A stretch of DNA of 64,000 nucleotides from Sepioteuthis lessoniana (Eukaryota; Mollusca; Cephalopoda; Myopsida; Loliginidae): NCBI GenBank assembly GCA_963585895.1, contig OY757907.1, forward strand, positions 112,251,879 through 112,315,878. Direction: 5' to 3'. The notes under the pieces were generated by a model. The model did no database searches and was not told where the DNA came from. It worked only from the letters and a program-made list of their open reading frames with translations. This document shows positions 1-10,977 of the stretch, piece after piece. The translations under genes were made by a program, and so were the position numbers. The number at the start of each line of letters is the position of its first letter. The first letter of the stretch is position 1.

Positions 1-186
1 AGGAATGCACGAGACCCGAGTTCAAATCTGGGACGTGACTGTTTGCGTTTCTTGTGCTAATGCCCTTGGCAATGGCATAAATCCATCTCTTGTTCCGATA
101 CCAACTATGAGAAAATAGTTGGGCAGAATAGATTTTTCAGATCTGGTTGACAACCAGTCTAGGAGAAGGAAAATTCTGAAAATGCT
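1..186 (+). repeat. tSINE-A, cut by window start
   Basis: The copy opens inside the tRNA-like head: a B-box-like GAGTTCAAATCTGGG is followed by the linker with CCCTTGGCAATGG and the tail motif AACCAGTCTAGGAGAAGGAA. These match, in order, the complete tSINE-A copies at 37.2 and 58.8 kb. The A box lies before the window. The usual end (ACCTTGTGTCATATCCTGCC-like) is missing here but reappears near 690-745 after an interruption. Confidence 0.7.
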
Positions 187-214
187 ATCTGTAGATTATT
201 AAATGCATATAAAT

Positions 215-251
<37 letters not shown>

Positions 252-289
252 GTCATCCACAAATAGATCTGTTTCGTTCTATCAGAACT

Positions 290-395
290 CATCAGTGTGG
301 CAAGGCATTAGCTTCCCGTAGCTGGGATCGAAAGCCGGTTGACTCAAACGCCAAGTCAAGCCTCTAACCCTTCAGCCACGAGGAGCCATTATCTG
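290..395 (-). repeat. tRNA-derived SINE head
   Basis: Read on the minus strand it gives GGCTCCTCGTGGCTGAAGGG, an A-box-like start, and about 50 bp later a B-box-like stretch (GCTTTCGATCCC). No intact tRNA fold or long tail was recognised. It is a SINE head, not a functional tRNA gene. Confidence 0.5.
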
Positions 396-560
396 CGAAG
401 TAAATTTTTAAACGGTTATGAATCACAATTACTATTGTTTACATACATCCATTCAACGGCTACCGAGACCTCAATTCATATATGAAGAGACTTGCAATAA
501 ACGCTAATGGTAACACGATTACTTCATTCGCCAGAGAACTCAACCCTACGGGGGTAGGGG

Positions 561-561
<1 letters not shown>

Positions 562-622
<61 letters not shown>
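562..622. repeat. (TA)n microsatellite
   Basis: About 30 uninterrupted TA units lie between two blocks of the 187-1060 repeat. Confidence 0.95.
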
Positions 623-625
<3 letters not shown>

Positions 626-1200
626 TGAAATAGATTGATCGATATGAACACGCAGTGATTGATAGTTATGAACTGAGAGATTGATACGTAGATAAAATTC
701 AGATCAGCTTTACTCTGCTTAAATATTAACCTTGTGTTACGACCTGCCGTTTATAGTGATATTGTTTATTTGCATACAATAAAGCATAATCGTTATATTT
801 AAATGAAAGGTACTTGTAAGTGAAAATATTTGTGTTGCATGTTTAAATTCAGTTACATGCTGATTAATAGAGACTGCATATATTATCTCTAGATTATAAA
901 ATGCATATAAAACACACACACATATATAACTCTGAAATAGATTGATCTATAGAACCCACAGGGATACATAGTTTTGAATTGAGTCTTTCATATTTAGACA
1001 AAATTCAGATCAACTTTATTCCCCTTAAAACAGTTGGCTTTGTGTCATATTGTGCCCGTGGCAGAGAGGTTCAGTAAGTACATTCGGTTCTAAGGAAAAA
1101 ATTAGAGAATAGACCGTTAAAAAAAAAGACAACAGATTATTTATCAATTTGTAAAAAAATATTTGAGCATTAATCATTGTACGAAACATGATATCCGATT

Positions 1201-1449
1201 GTGTTTAGCGAAAACTTCTCTCTTTTTAAAATGAGCCAATTTTCGGCCCAAAAGACTGGACTTGTGCCCTTTTATGTAACATATACTTCCACAGTTCATC
1301 CAAGGCAATTCAAAAAACAAGATTTCGTGACTGTAAACCGAGAGGATAAAATCTATCAGGCGTTGGGTATTATTAACAGCATGAAACTAACAGAAGGAAA
1401 AATCGAGACGTTTCTTAAACTTGACAGAAAAGCAAAAGAATTGACGTGA
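1201..1449 (+). CDS. Unrecognised 82-codon reading frame
   Basis: This open frame has a varied, protein-like composition (for example ENFSLFKMSQFSAQK and GKIETFLKLDRKAKEL) and is not made of a microsatellite. The first codon is GTG and the first ATG is ten codons in. TTGTGTTTAG just upstream could be a splice acceptor, which would make this a terminal exon ending at the TGA at 1447-1449. I do not recognise a family, and it could equally be chance or a mobile-element remnant. Confidence 0.2.
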   Translation: MFSENFSLFKMSQFSAQKTGLVPFYVTYTSTVHPRQFKKQDFVTVNREDKIYQALGIINSMKLTEGKIETFLKLDRKAKELT

Positions 1450-1671
1450 TGACCAAATATGGCAATTTTTGATAGCAGTGTGTTACTAATTTTTAGATTT
1501 CTTTACTTAAGAATTTCAGTGACTCTTTTAAAATAAGTTGGTTTACCTGAGACAACGCAAAAAGGAAAACTAACATTTAATTATTTATGTATTTATGGTA
1601 TAATAAGTAAACATTCGTAGACATGATATTATTCAATAAGACGCATTTTAACGACATGGATATTTTTATAG

Positions 1672-1912
1672 GTTTAATTTCTTCGTTTAATGTTATATCA
1701 AATTTAATGGGTTATTTACTGATGAAGCCAACATTGTCGGAAAACAATAGCGAAACTATTTAACCCACAGCTGGTGGAAATAAGGGTAACCTTAACTTTC
1801 CCAAGGATATATGTCCAAATGTGAACATTACAACCCAACTGGAGTTCGAACTCGCTTACATGATGCCGTAGTCAAGCACCTTAGCCATTACGCCCAAGGG
1901 ACACCTCTTCGC
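1672..1912 (-). repeat. tSINE-B copy
   Basis: The right end carries the tRNA-like head in reverse complement (CCATTACGCCCAAGGGACACC, with B-box complement GGAGTTCGAACTC). The left end has the hairpin-tail motif (TTTAATGTTATATCAA..GGTTATTTA). ACCCACAGCTGG is the linker. The copy is old, with many substitutions. Confidence 0.7.
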
Positions 1913-2387
1913 TGTTTTTTATCGTCTTGGTAGATGGAGATTCATTTGCAAACACAGCGTATTATTAACATTATACCATCTTAAACTTGAAACAATTAAA
2001 AAAATGAAATAAGGTTTAAGAAAAATGCATTATTTTCTGTGTGCATCATTGGGTCTTGTTTTGGGAGACGATCCAAAAGTAATGCCTCCTATTTATTACC
2101 ACTTGAAATTAATGTAAAGCAAGTGTTCATCTAGAAAACTGTCTCTGGTGGGAAATAGCATTTCTTTGCAGAAAATATACTCTATTCAGTGGTCATACTG
2201 TGCTCCATGTATCTGTTGTAGTTTCCATGGAAATAAACAATAAGCCTTATTTTCGGAGAACACCTTACAAATGTACAATATCTGTTCCGGTATATATGGA
2301 AAAGACAAGTACAGTAATCTCATTTTTATTAACACATTCGTTTCTGGGATTTAATATCTTTCGCGTCATATCCATTCATTATAACGA

Positions 2388-2388
<1 letters not shown>

Positions 2389-2441
<53 letters not shown>
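2389..2441. repeat. (CT)n-(TA)n microsatellite
   Basis: A CT run passes directly into a TA run; the tract explains the Ser-Leu/Tyr-Ile tail of the open frame crossing it. Confidence 0.9.
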
Positions 2442-2442
<1 letters not shown>

Positions 2443-2506
2443 AAGAACAGATAACACATTGTAATATCACTGGTAACTTCACATCTGCTGAAATACGAAA
2501 AATCTC

Positions 2507-2670
2507 AGCCAAATCGGCTGGGGTGATAGAATACACCGACTGCCGCGGGGTAAGACTCCCACAACGAGTGTTCTCGATATGACATTAAACCATTTGACTG
2601 CGAGGCTTCAGCTTTGGAGATTTGGGGAATGTTGACCACCCCTTCATTGACACTGGTCCTATATCCGTTC
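2507..2670 (+). repeat. HTR head fragment
   Basis: It contains the HTR 5' head: TCGGCTGGGG, ATAGAATACACCGACTGC and GGGGTAAGACTCCC, then the GATATGACATTAAACCA region. The tail and minisatellite are missing. It lies directly upstream of an RTE-like LINE fragment. Confidence 0.75.
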
Positions 2671-2711
2671 TGATCTTATTTTGTACTTAAAATATAATGA
2701 AATATATCTCT

Positions 2712-3095
2712 GTATTTTCATGCCGTCAGACGGCAACTACACAAGAATGCTGCGAGCAATATTGAACAAGTCCTGGAGGCAGCACCCCAAAAAGCACCAG
2801 CTGTACGACCACCTACCACCCATCACGAAACCTATCAAAATTAGACGAACCAGACATGCGGGACCCTGCTGGAGATGTAGGGACGAGCTCATAAGTGATG
2901 TACTCCTGGGGAGCCCTTCACATGGACGAGCAAAGGTAGGACGACCAGTTCGAGCCTACATACAGCAGCTCTGTGCCAATACGGGATGTAGCTCTGAAGA
3001 CGTGCCGGAAGTAATGGGTGATATGGAGGAGTGGCAAGAGAGGGTCTGGGATATCCCTACTGATGGCAGACATGATGATTATGATGATCTTTATG
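2712..3095 (+). mobile_element. RTE-like LINE, C-terminal fragment
   Basis: Translation gives the conserved C-terminal part of this family's polyprotein: DGNYTRMLRAILNKSWRQHP, QLYDHLPPITKPIKIRRTRH and GRAKVGRPVRAYIQQLC in one frame. It ends at a GAT-rich tail (GATGATTATGATGAT). The RT catalytic region is absent because the copy is 5' truncated. The clade name is an inference from protein style and the short trinucleotide tail. Confidence 0.85.
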
Positions 3096-3112
3096 CATTG
3101 AACGCAATTAGG

Positions 3113-3350
3113 ATTTTACGGGTTGGTTTGTGTTTTTTTTTAATGGTATATCAACCTTTGTGGATTATTTAATGCGAAAGCAATCCTTGAAAAAGAACAG
3201 CAGTGATACTATTTAACCCGAAGCCTGGAGTTAAGGGTTTCAAACTTTTTCCAAGAGTATTAGACGGAAAGTGAAAGCGCGACTGGAAATCGAACTGGCT
3301 AACTTGAAGTCCGCAGTCGAGCTCTTTCGTCACTACACCACGGGGACTAC
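3113..3350 (-). repeat. tSINE-B copy
   Basis: The hairpin tail lies at the left (AATGGTATATCAACCTTTG..GGATTATTTAATGC), the linker in the middle and the tRNA-like head at the right (GTCACTACACCACGGGGAC). It begins just after the LINE fragment. Confidence 0.8.
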
Positions 3351-3401
3351 CCTATTTTATTGATTAAAAACGTGTTTAGTGTTGATTTAAAATCTAATTG
3401 T

Positions 3402-3404
3402 TTG

Positions 3405-3435
<31 letters not shown>
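3402..3435. repeat. (CA)n-(TA)n microsatellite
   Basis: A short compound microsatellite. The AT-rich DNA up to 3715 shows nothing recognisable. Confidence 0.9.
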
Positions 3436-3720
3436 TCTTATAAATGTTTGTCTTTATTTTAAACTTTTATGTTTAATTATAAATGCTTGATATATTCCTA
3501 CATCTTTATTTAAAAATAGATTGTTGAAAGTGTTAGAGTTTATTTTTATTTGCATGTTTAAATATTTGCTTGATATAGGTATATATATGCTTATATGTAA
3601 TCTCACAGAAATAGGCAACATTCTCCGTCTCCAAAATGTCTTATTTCTATCTATGAGTTTTATTTTTTCTGCCTTCTTTACATAGTATTTTCCGTGTTTT
3701 TATCCTTAATATATTTTAAA

Positions 3721-3786
3721 ATACACACACACACACACACATACACACACACACACTAACCTCTCTCCCTCTCTCTCTCTCTCTTT
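3721..3786. repeat. (AC)n-(CT)n microsatellite
   Basis: An AC run with one interruption is followed by CT repeats. Confidence 0.9.
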
Positions 3787-4254
3787 CACCAACCATTTTT
3801 CCCCATCTTTTGTCATCTGACAAAAACGTTCAACTCCTACGTCCCTCAAAACACTTACTTCACGTCGCCAGTGTTGCCTCGTTTTTACTTTTCGAATTCT
3901 TTCTTTCCGTTTGAGTATAAAGGAGACATTCTGTTTCGAATTCTGTTGGCAGCCGATGTCTTAATAATAGCCAGGCACTATGAGGCAGATTTGAACACCT
4001 CAGCTACAGAGATAGCTTGCACGGACAGAAATACCAAAGATATAGCTGATCGTAGTAATGATAAGGTTAGGGGCGGTGTCGAGTATAATAGTGTCAATGA
4101 TGGCGTTCTTAAGATAGGAATGAATAATTGTATTGACCACATAGACCGAAATCTCACTAAGATAGGATGACACCTAAGAATGAGCATCATTGAATAGACA
4201 GCTGACCGTTCGGTTATTACACTTTCTAACTCTATTCATTTATTGATCCCCACC

Positions 4255-4970
4255 TTCGCAAACAGATTTTTAATTTCATTTGCTTTGGTTTTATGGCATA
4301 TCAACCATTATAGGTTATTCAATGCGAATTCTTTTCTGATTCTGGTTGGATTTTATGGCATATCAACCTTTGTAGGTTATTTATCGCAAAATGTATTTAT
4401 TTTACGAATAATCAGTTCTATTTCAAACAATTCAGTTTTAGCATGAGTACACAGTTTAATTGTCAAAAACATTTCTATTTCAAGCTATACAGTTTATTCA
4501 AACAGTTCAACATCAAACAATTCAGTTTAGGATAAGTATAGATTTTCTTTACACACAGTTAAATGTCAAAACATTTCTATTGTAAACAATTCAGTTTAGT
4601 GAAAGTACAGTTTCAATTTCAAAAACAGTTCCATTTCCAACAATTTAGTTAAGCATATGTACACAGTTTAATTGTCAAAACTATTTCAATTTCAAGCTAT
4701 TCAGTTCAGACAAAAAATTCTAATTCAAACAAGTCAGTTTTGCATAAGTATGCAGTTAGTTCTATTTAACCCACAGATAGAGCCCTATCAGGTGCGACCT
4801 GGGAGCGATGGCAATAAAGGGTTACTCCGCATTCCCCAAAGTTTCAGCATTACTGGAACCTCACCATCAGATTGTTTCGTGTCATATCCTGGACTCTCAT
4901 TAGGAGTGGGGTCTTACCCCTCTACAGAGGTGCATACAGTGTATTCTACAGCCCCAGCTGACTAGGCAAG
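4255..4970 (-). repeat. HTR, nearly complete
   Basis: On the plus strand the copy starts with the hairpin tail (GGCATATCAACCTTTGTAGG..) in two tandem tail units. It runs through several units of the internal minisatellite (CAATTCAGTTTAG..AAGTAC) and ends with the head (CCCTATCAGGTGCGACC, TTGTTTCGTGTCATATCC, ..GCCCCAGCTGACTAGGC). Sense is minus, with the hairpin at the 3' end. No coding capacity was recognised. Confidence 0.8.
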
Positions 4971-4971
4971 A

Positions 4972-4972
<1 letters not shown>

Positions 4973-5005
<33 letters not shown>
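4973..5005. repeat. (TA)n microsatellite
   Basis: Separates two consecutive HTR copies. Confidence 0.9.
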
Positions 5006-5008
<3 letters not shown>

Positions 5009-5565
5009 TACTAAACACATTTTGTAGATAACATTTTTAAACGAAACTGGGTTCATTTTTTCACACCGTTAAAAGGTTTCACTTATTTCTATTGAATATG
5101 AATTATTCTATTTTTTATTAATCATTTGTTTGCACACAGTTTAATGTTATCAAGCATTGCTATATATCACTAAAGATTAAGTGAGATATTAGTGATTTGT
5201 TTACACATAGTTAAATGATCAAAGAGTTCTATTTCCAATAATATACAGTTTTTTGTTCACACACATTTAAATGTAAAACCACTTCTATTTCAAGCAATCC
5301 AGTTTAGCATAAGTACTCGGTTTAAATGTCAAATGGTTCTATTACATCCGTAGCTAGGACTATATCTGGTGCTACCACCATGGGCTTCATTGGACCTGGG
5401 AGCGATCGCAGTAAAGGGGTACTATGCAACCCCCAAAACTCCAGTATTACTAGAGCCTCAACATTATATTGCTTCGTGTCATATCCATGACACTCGTTAA
5501 AGGATTTTTACCTCTCTACAGAGATGTAATCGGTGTATTTTGCAGCCCCAGTTGATTGGAACAAA
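5006..5565 (-). repeat. HTR copy without standard hairpin
   Basis: Starts with an alternative 3' part (AAACACATTTTGTAGATAAC, then CACACCGTTAAAAGGTTTCA), shared with 19.42-19.6 and 22.65 kb. It continues through minisatellite units and ends in the HTR head (GGTGTATTTTGCAGCCCCAG). The same orientation as its left neighbour suggests serial insertion or a tandem pair. Confidence 0.7.
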
Positions 5566-5979
5566 CTGAGTTTTAAGGAGAAAATGTTAAATTGCTGTCA
5601 CATCAGCTGCAGAAAAATTAAAAGAAAAAAACTATGACTGACACAAAATGAAAATAATTGATTAATAAATGAATAAATTAAAGAAATAATAAATAATGCA
5701 AATGGCATTTTGGAAAATATTATATGTTGGTTTGAAGTGGCGACCATTTCAAGTATTGCTATGAAGTAGTAACAATTTAACATCAGTCATTTGTTTGCAC
5801 ACATTTAAATGGATGTTCATACATGATTTGTAAGTGAATAGTTTCCTGGTAATTTTATTTTTAAATGTGTTACAACAAATTTCTTTGCACACAAGTATTG
5901 TTACTGTTTCTACAGAGTTTTAAAAAAACTCAGTTATTTCTATCTAACACTATTAATTAAATTCAATATTTATCATTTG

Positions 5980-6275
5980 TTTGCAGTCAATGAAGTGGTT
6001 AAACATATTGTTATTCAACACTATTGGTCTATTGGGTAGAGTGTTCGCCAATGGCAAGGGAGGCCGGGGTTTATTGCCAAGTCGAGTTATACCAAAGACT
6101 CAAAAAATGGTACTTAATGCCATCTTGCTTGACACTCAGCATTATATGGCACGTATCAAGGGTTAAGTGGAGCAATCCCGGGAAAGGAGTAGCGTCCTTC
6201 CCTACACTTCGATGTAGTTGCTATTGAAAAGGGAACCTTCGGGTTACCCTCGACTACAGTCACCAACTTTACTTA
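5980..6275 (+). repeat. tSINE-E copy
   Basis: The tRNA-like head contains TATTGGGTAGAGTGTTCGCC (A box). The body follows (CGTATCAAGGGTTAAGTGGA, GGAAAGGAGTAGCG) and ends with GCTATTGAAAAGGGA and CCCTCGACTACAGTCACCAA. It matches the copies at 46.65 kb (plus) and 20.7 kb (minus). The B box is degraded (GGGGTTTATTGCC). Confidence 0.8.
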
Positions 6276-6294
6276 CTTATTCTACTTAGCCCTA

Positions 6295-6710
6295 TTCATT
6301 GATTTACTCATAGTTTAATGGTTCCAAGTATTGCTATGTATTACTAACAGTTTAATTAAACAATTTAATTAAACAGTCATTTGTTTACACCCAGTTAAAT
6401 AATTAAAGAGTTATATTTCTAACAATTCAGTTTGGCATAAGTCATTTGTTTGCACTTAATTTAAATGTCAAACAGTTCTATTTAACTCATAGATAGGACG
6501 CTATCAAGTGCTACCATTCCGAGTCACAGAGGACCTGAGAGTGATGGCAATTAAGAAATTCTCCATAATTTCCAAATCTTAAAGGCTGGAGCCACGCCAT
6601 CAGATTGTTTAATGTCATATCAAGAACACTCGTTGGAGGGGGGATGTCTTACCCATCAGCAGGGACGTTGATGTATTCAACAGCCCCTGCCGACAAGGCT
6701 GGTACAATCT
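6295..6710 (-). repeat. HTR copy, tail variant
   Basis: It shows minisatellite-type units (CAATTCAGTTTGGCATAAGT) followed by the HTR head region with TATCAAGTGCTACCATTCC and ending AACAGCCCCTGCCGAC. The hairpin tail is not present at the left edge. Confidence 0.7.
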
Positions 6711-6887
6711 TTTCATGAAACAAAATCTCCAGCTTATGGAAACGAAATGTTTCATTGCACTGAGGCTGCCAAACTATTTACATAATGTGTCTTCAAAGGA
6801 AACAGATGATCGCAAAGATTTATTATTATTATTATTATTTATATGCGCATCATTTGTCACGTGACATATAGTAAAATACGTCATATA

Positions 6888-7181
6888 TCCTATTTACCAA
6901 CCCCTCCGCTCGGGCAGGATATGACACAAGGTCAAATTTTAAGCAGAGTTTAACAGGTTTTAATTCAGAGTTTTCCTTCTCCTAGACTAGTTGCCTAACC
7001 AAGGCTGAAGAACCTAGTCTGCCCTACTATTTAGCCATAGCTGGAGGGAGATAAGGGGGTTCATACCTTTCCCAAGGGTATTTGCCCGAAAGTGAACGTA
7101 ATAACGCGACTGGAGTACGAACTCGCCTACTACGATTTCGCAGTCCATCGCTTTAACCATTACACCACGAGGACACCCCTA
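6888..7181 (-). repeat. Complete tSINE-A with target duplication
   Basis: Full-length: tail end at left (TACCAACCCCTCCGCTCGGG), middle TAGACTAGTTGCC and GAACCTAGTCTGCCC, tRNA-like head at right (CATTACACCACGAGGACACC). Flanked by the 15-bp direct repeat AAAATACGTCATATA at 6873-6887 and 7182-7196, as expected for target-primed insertion. A well-preserved, fairly young copy. Confidence 0.92.
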
Positions 7182-7409
7182 AAAATACGTCATATAAGTC
7201 CACCACAAGATTTTTGCTTAAAATTCTAGGTTAGATTTTTATAAGCTGAATAGGTTGACTCCCAAACATACGGGAGGCTACTATGATGTTCCGGTTAGTT
7301 CTACTATCAGGGCATATCATCTGTTAGAAACGGCATGTGATATAACATTAATATGATACTTAATTTGTATCACAGTTTTATCATTTTATCTTAATCTCTG
7401 TTAACTTGT

Positions 7410-7985
7410 TACCCAGTCGGCTGGGGCTGTAGAATACACCAACTGCTTCTCTGCAGAGGGGTAAGAACCCCCCCAACGAGTGTCCTGATATATGACACTA
7501 AACAATCTGATGGTGAGGTTCCAGCAATGTTGGAGCTTTGGTGAATGCGGAGTACCCCTTCATTGTCATCGCTCACAGGTCTACTCTGGCCCGGAGTGGT
7601 AGCACCTAATAGGGCCATATCTATGGGTTAAATAGAACTAACTGCATACCTATGCTAAACTGAATTTTTTGAGTAAACTGAATAGCTTGAAATAGAAATG
7701 TTTTTGACAATTAAACCGTAATTACATTTAAACTGCGTGCTTATGCTTAACTGAATTATTTGAAATAGAACTGTTTTTCGACATTAAAACTGTATTTACA
7801 CTTAACTGAATTGTTACATATAACTGCTTGAATAGTTTGAAATGGAAATGTTTTTGACAATTTAACTGAACTTATGCTAAACTGAATTGTTTGAAATAGA
7901 ACAGATTATTTACATAAAAATGGATTTGGCGTTAAATAACCTACAAATGTTGATATGCCATAAAACAAAAAAAAACAAACAACAA
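7410..7985 (+). repeat. Complete HTR, plus orientation
   Basis: Head at the left (CCAGTCGGCTGGGGCTGTAG), then the CCACTCTGGCCC-like core, 55-bp-type units in reverse complement (TAAACTGAATTGTTTGAAAT), and the hairpin tail at the right (AATAACCTACAAATGTTGAT, GCCATAAAAC) followed by an A/C-rich tail. This is the best copy for defining the sense orientation. Confidence 0.85.
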
Positions 7986-8194
7986 CAACCAACCATCTGT
8001 TAATTTGGTAAATGTATTCACCAAACATGAGTTTAAATGACGATGTTTAAGGCAACTTGCCAGACTTACGGTAAGTGGAGTAAATCGATTGTTAAGAGAA
8101 CTGTTCTACTGATTGATCATTCTGAGGTAAACGTTTGGATTTTAGCCCTGTGGAATAAGTCAACCCCTGGTTTTATACAGATTATTTCAAGCTG

Positions 8195-8390
8195 AAAATG
8201 TCAACTTGTAAGGCGCAATTTAACATAAGTACTCAGTTTAAATGTCAAACTGTTCTATTAGACCCATAGTTTGAACCCTATCAGGTGCTACCACTCCAGG
8301 CCTGAGTGGACCTGGAAGTGATGGCAATAAAGGGGTACTCCACATCTCCCAAAGCTCCAGCATTACTGTAGCATCAACATCAAAGAGTAT
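8195..8390 (-). repeat. HTR fragment
   Basis: A short minisatellite remnant and core (CCTATCAGGTGCTACCACTC, GGAAGTGATGGCAATAAAGG), stopping at CAACATCA before the head. Truncated. Confidence 0.65.
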
Positions 8391-8504
8391 AGTTGTAGCC
8401 AGTTTCAGACCGAACCTATTCTACAATTGTTGCGATATATTTAATCAAAATCAAAATGAATACGAATAAATAGGAAAGAGTTATCCTGTAATCTAGTTTG
8501 TAAG

Positions 8505-8790
8505 TAGGGGTGCAGTTCATATAGCATGTGTTGGGTAGGCATCTACTTATGAATTCCATCCTGCTCCATATCTGATTTGAATTCAGATTTCCTCTTCTTG
8601 ACTGGCTAACATATTTGGGTGAAAGAGCACAGTCTGCCCTACTATTTACCCATTTTTGGAGTGAGTATTGTTGGATTCATTTCTTTCCCGGTGGGTATTA
8701 GCTCTATGAGAAATGCAAACATCCTCGTTCAGGATTGAACTCGGCTTGCCAAGTGCACATCGTACGCCAATAACCGTTACGGCATAAGTA
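8505..8790 (-). repeat. tSINE-A copy, diverged
   Basis: It keeps CAGTCTGCCCTACTATTTAC, the linker and a degraded tRNA-like head (TAACCGTTACGGCATAAG). The tail end is only partly preserved. Confidence 0.65.
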
Positions 8791-9127
8791 TCTCCGATGA
8801 ACAGAAGAAAAACATCGCTGAAACTCTTCTTTAGTCAATAAACTAGTTAAAAATTAGAGGTCAGAAAGTCTGACTAGTACACTCAATAGGCTCTAGATGG
8901 ACTAATATCATCAAAGCAAATTCTGAAAGGCTTTACTTAAATCGGGTCTTTAGAAAAATGTATGAGTGTCAGTATCATATATAGTGATTAAATACATTTT
9001 TGAAAGTTTCTTTTGCATTTAAAAACACCCTGGATTTCAAAACAAATAAAAAAATTCTGTTCTTTCAAAAATCATTTTCTTATAAAAGATAAGTAATAAA
9101 AAAAAATGAATATATCTCTGATGATAC

Positions 9128-9405
9128 AGATATATACCCAACCACTCCGTACAAGCAGGATGTGACACAAGGTAAATTTCAGGCTGAATTTATCAGGTTC
9201 AGAATTTTCCTTTTGTTAGCTCGGTTGCCATACGAAGGTTAAAGAGCCCAGTATGCCCTACCATTTACCCAAAGCTTGGAGAAAATAGTTGGATCCATGC
9301 CTTTTCCTAGGGTATTAGCACTGTGTGAAATGAGCTTCGTCCAGGATTTGAACTCGGGTAACCGTGTCAGTTTCCTACGACGGTAACCATTACATTAGAA
9401 GCATT
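9128..9405 (-). repeat. tSINE-A copy, diverged
   Basis: CCAACCACTCCGTACAAGCA and GGATGTGACACAAGG mark the tail end at the left, CCCTACCATTTACCC the middle, and a tRNA-like head with CAGGATTTGAACTCGGG and TAACCATTACATTAGAAG lies at the right. Confidence 0.75.
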
Positions 9406-10194
9406 TCCACACATATAGTATATAACGAGTTATTTATTTACAAAATGTAATACGCTAATATAAGTGAATATAATCTAATTAAAAATCAGATGTTAACATA
9501 TATATCTTCGCGTTGAGATTAAGCATGATTAAATTGGGAAAGAAATAAGATATAAGAAAACGGAGTAAAAAAGGTCACACTGCGTCAGCGTTTCAGATTT
9601 GAAGGGTTTGCCTGCATTGTAAAATTAACATTAAAATATCTGAATATTTTTATCAAGGCTTAAGCACTGATTACTGGCGCCAGAGGAAAGTACTCAGCAA
9701 TCTCGAGTCATAAGTAAAGTCAATATATAGATCTTCGCACATTGAAAAATATCTGTATGATAAGAAATCTAAAGATATCGGTAGAAAAAGGGTATATGTA
9801 AGTAATTAAATGCCTAAATCTGCAATCTAATCATTTAGTCCTCAAGTGAATTAAATAAAAAAATTGCCTGTCCGGCTTATCCTCGTAAATCGATCCCTTC
9901 CGGAATTAGTACCAGCCTCGCGTTGGAGAATATAATTTTTTTTATGTCGCAGTTATTCTGGCTGATATTTTTTTTATTTAGCGGTGTTTTAACATCAAAT
10001 AATTTGATCGCTTTTCACGTAATTTTTTAACGATATCTGATGGTTTCTTTTGCTCTTGAGTTGTGCTTAGCTGATCATTACGATTGTAATGAGTTCGACC
10101 CGCACAGGGTGTCATATACATGTGTTTTAAGCTTAGTAAATACCGAGATATGCAGCTCTGCCTGAAGTAGTGGTCAGCAAGCTAACTTGGCCGT
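9406..10194. other. AT-rich DNA, nothing recognised
   Basis: No repeat family described here, long frame or RNA gene was recognised in this stretch. Confidence 0.5.
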
Positions 10195-10432
10195 TTGGTT
10201 TGGGTTTTTTTGTTTAATGGCATATCAGCATTCGTGGGTTATTTAATGTAAAATCCACTCCTTAAAAAAACAGAATTGTAACTATTTAAACCATAGTTAG
10301 AGGTAAGGAGGTTCGGAACTTTTCTAAGGATATTAATTCGAAAGTTAGGGTAAATACCTGACTGGTGTTAGAGCTCGCTTACTACAAAGTTGCAGTCTAG
10401 CATATTGGCCACGAAGCTACGGAGACCCCCTT
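10195..10432 (-). repeat. tSINE-B copy
   Basis: Hairpin tail at left (TTTAATGGCATATCAGC, GGGTTATTTAATG) preceded by a GTTTGGTTTGGG run, linker with ACCATAGTTAGAGG, and a degraded tRNA-like head ending GCCACGAAGCTACGGAGACC. Confidence 0.75.
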
Positions 10433-10977
10433 TCTACTTTGGTAGACCGCCAGCCCTCTTAACGACGCTAAATATCTGGAATTTATTCAGTAAAGAGGGC
10501 TAAAGCCTCCCTAATATGTGTGTTCTAGTTTTGTTACTAAACTGAATCTGGTAGCGTGGCTCCAGATCGAAAGTTCTCAAGAGTATGAAAAACTCCTTCA
10601 TCGTCAATATTCAGGGGTCAACACTGACATGGAGTGGAAATACTTGTAAGCATCCTATTTTTAGGTCAAATGGCGTTATGAAATTATATATACTCAGGAA
10701 CCCACAGATTAACGGTCAGTTTGGAGTCTCGTTGCCAGAAGAAATTCGGTCTGTCATGGAGAGTACCAGCGGATGGCTGGGCGCCAAGTGGAAGCAAAGA
10801 CGCAAGGCCCTGAATATGGAAACACTAAGTAGCTAAGAAGAAAGGGTCAATATAGCAATTCTCCGTCTCCGTCTCCCTGTCTCATTCTTACACCAAGAGA
10901 ATTTCGACCTTAAGAAGAAGTAAAGAGTTATATTTTTGAAAACGAAGTGTTATGCTTTTTCATTCATCATTAGTATA
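10433..10977. other. Unassigned stretch with 83-codon frame
   Basis: It holds an open frame at 10585-10836 (plus; includes ESTSGWLGAKWKQRRKAL) with mixed composition but no recognised family, no splice context and no second exon. I treat it as unproven. Confidence 0.2.

Larger units (their letters stand above)
187..1060 (+). repeat. Twice-occurring segment, first copy interrupted
   Basis: A segment with AAATGCATATAAA, (AC)n, CTGAAATAGATTGATC and then a SINE-A-like end (CAGATCA..CTTTA..CCTTGTGTTACG) occurs at about 187-250 plus 622-745 and again at 887-1055. The first copy is split by about 370 bp holding a tRNA-like head and a (TA)n tract. This suggests duplication of a SINE-derived segment followed by an insertion. 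The exact edges are uncertain. Confidence 0.5.

Noticed and set aside
2050-2130. Possible transposon end (CCAAAAGTAATGCCTCC)
   Set aside because: It recalls mariner-type ends, but no matching inverted end or transposase piece was found nearby.
3871-4170. A 99-codon plus-strand frame with an overlapping minus-strand frame
   Set aside because: Open on both strands, no recognisable motif, no splice or start context; not distinguishable from chance.
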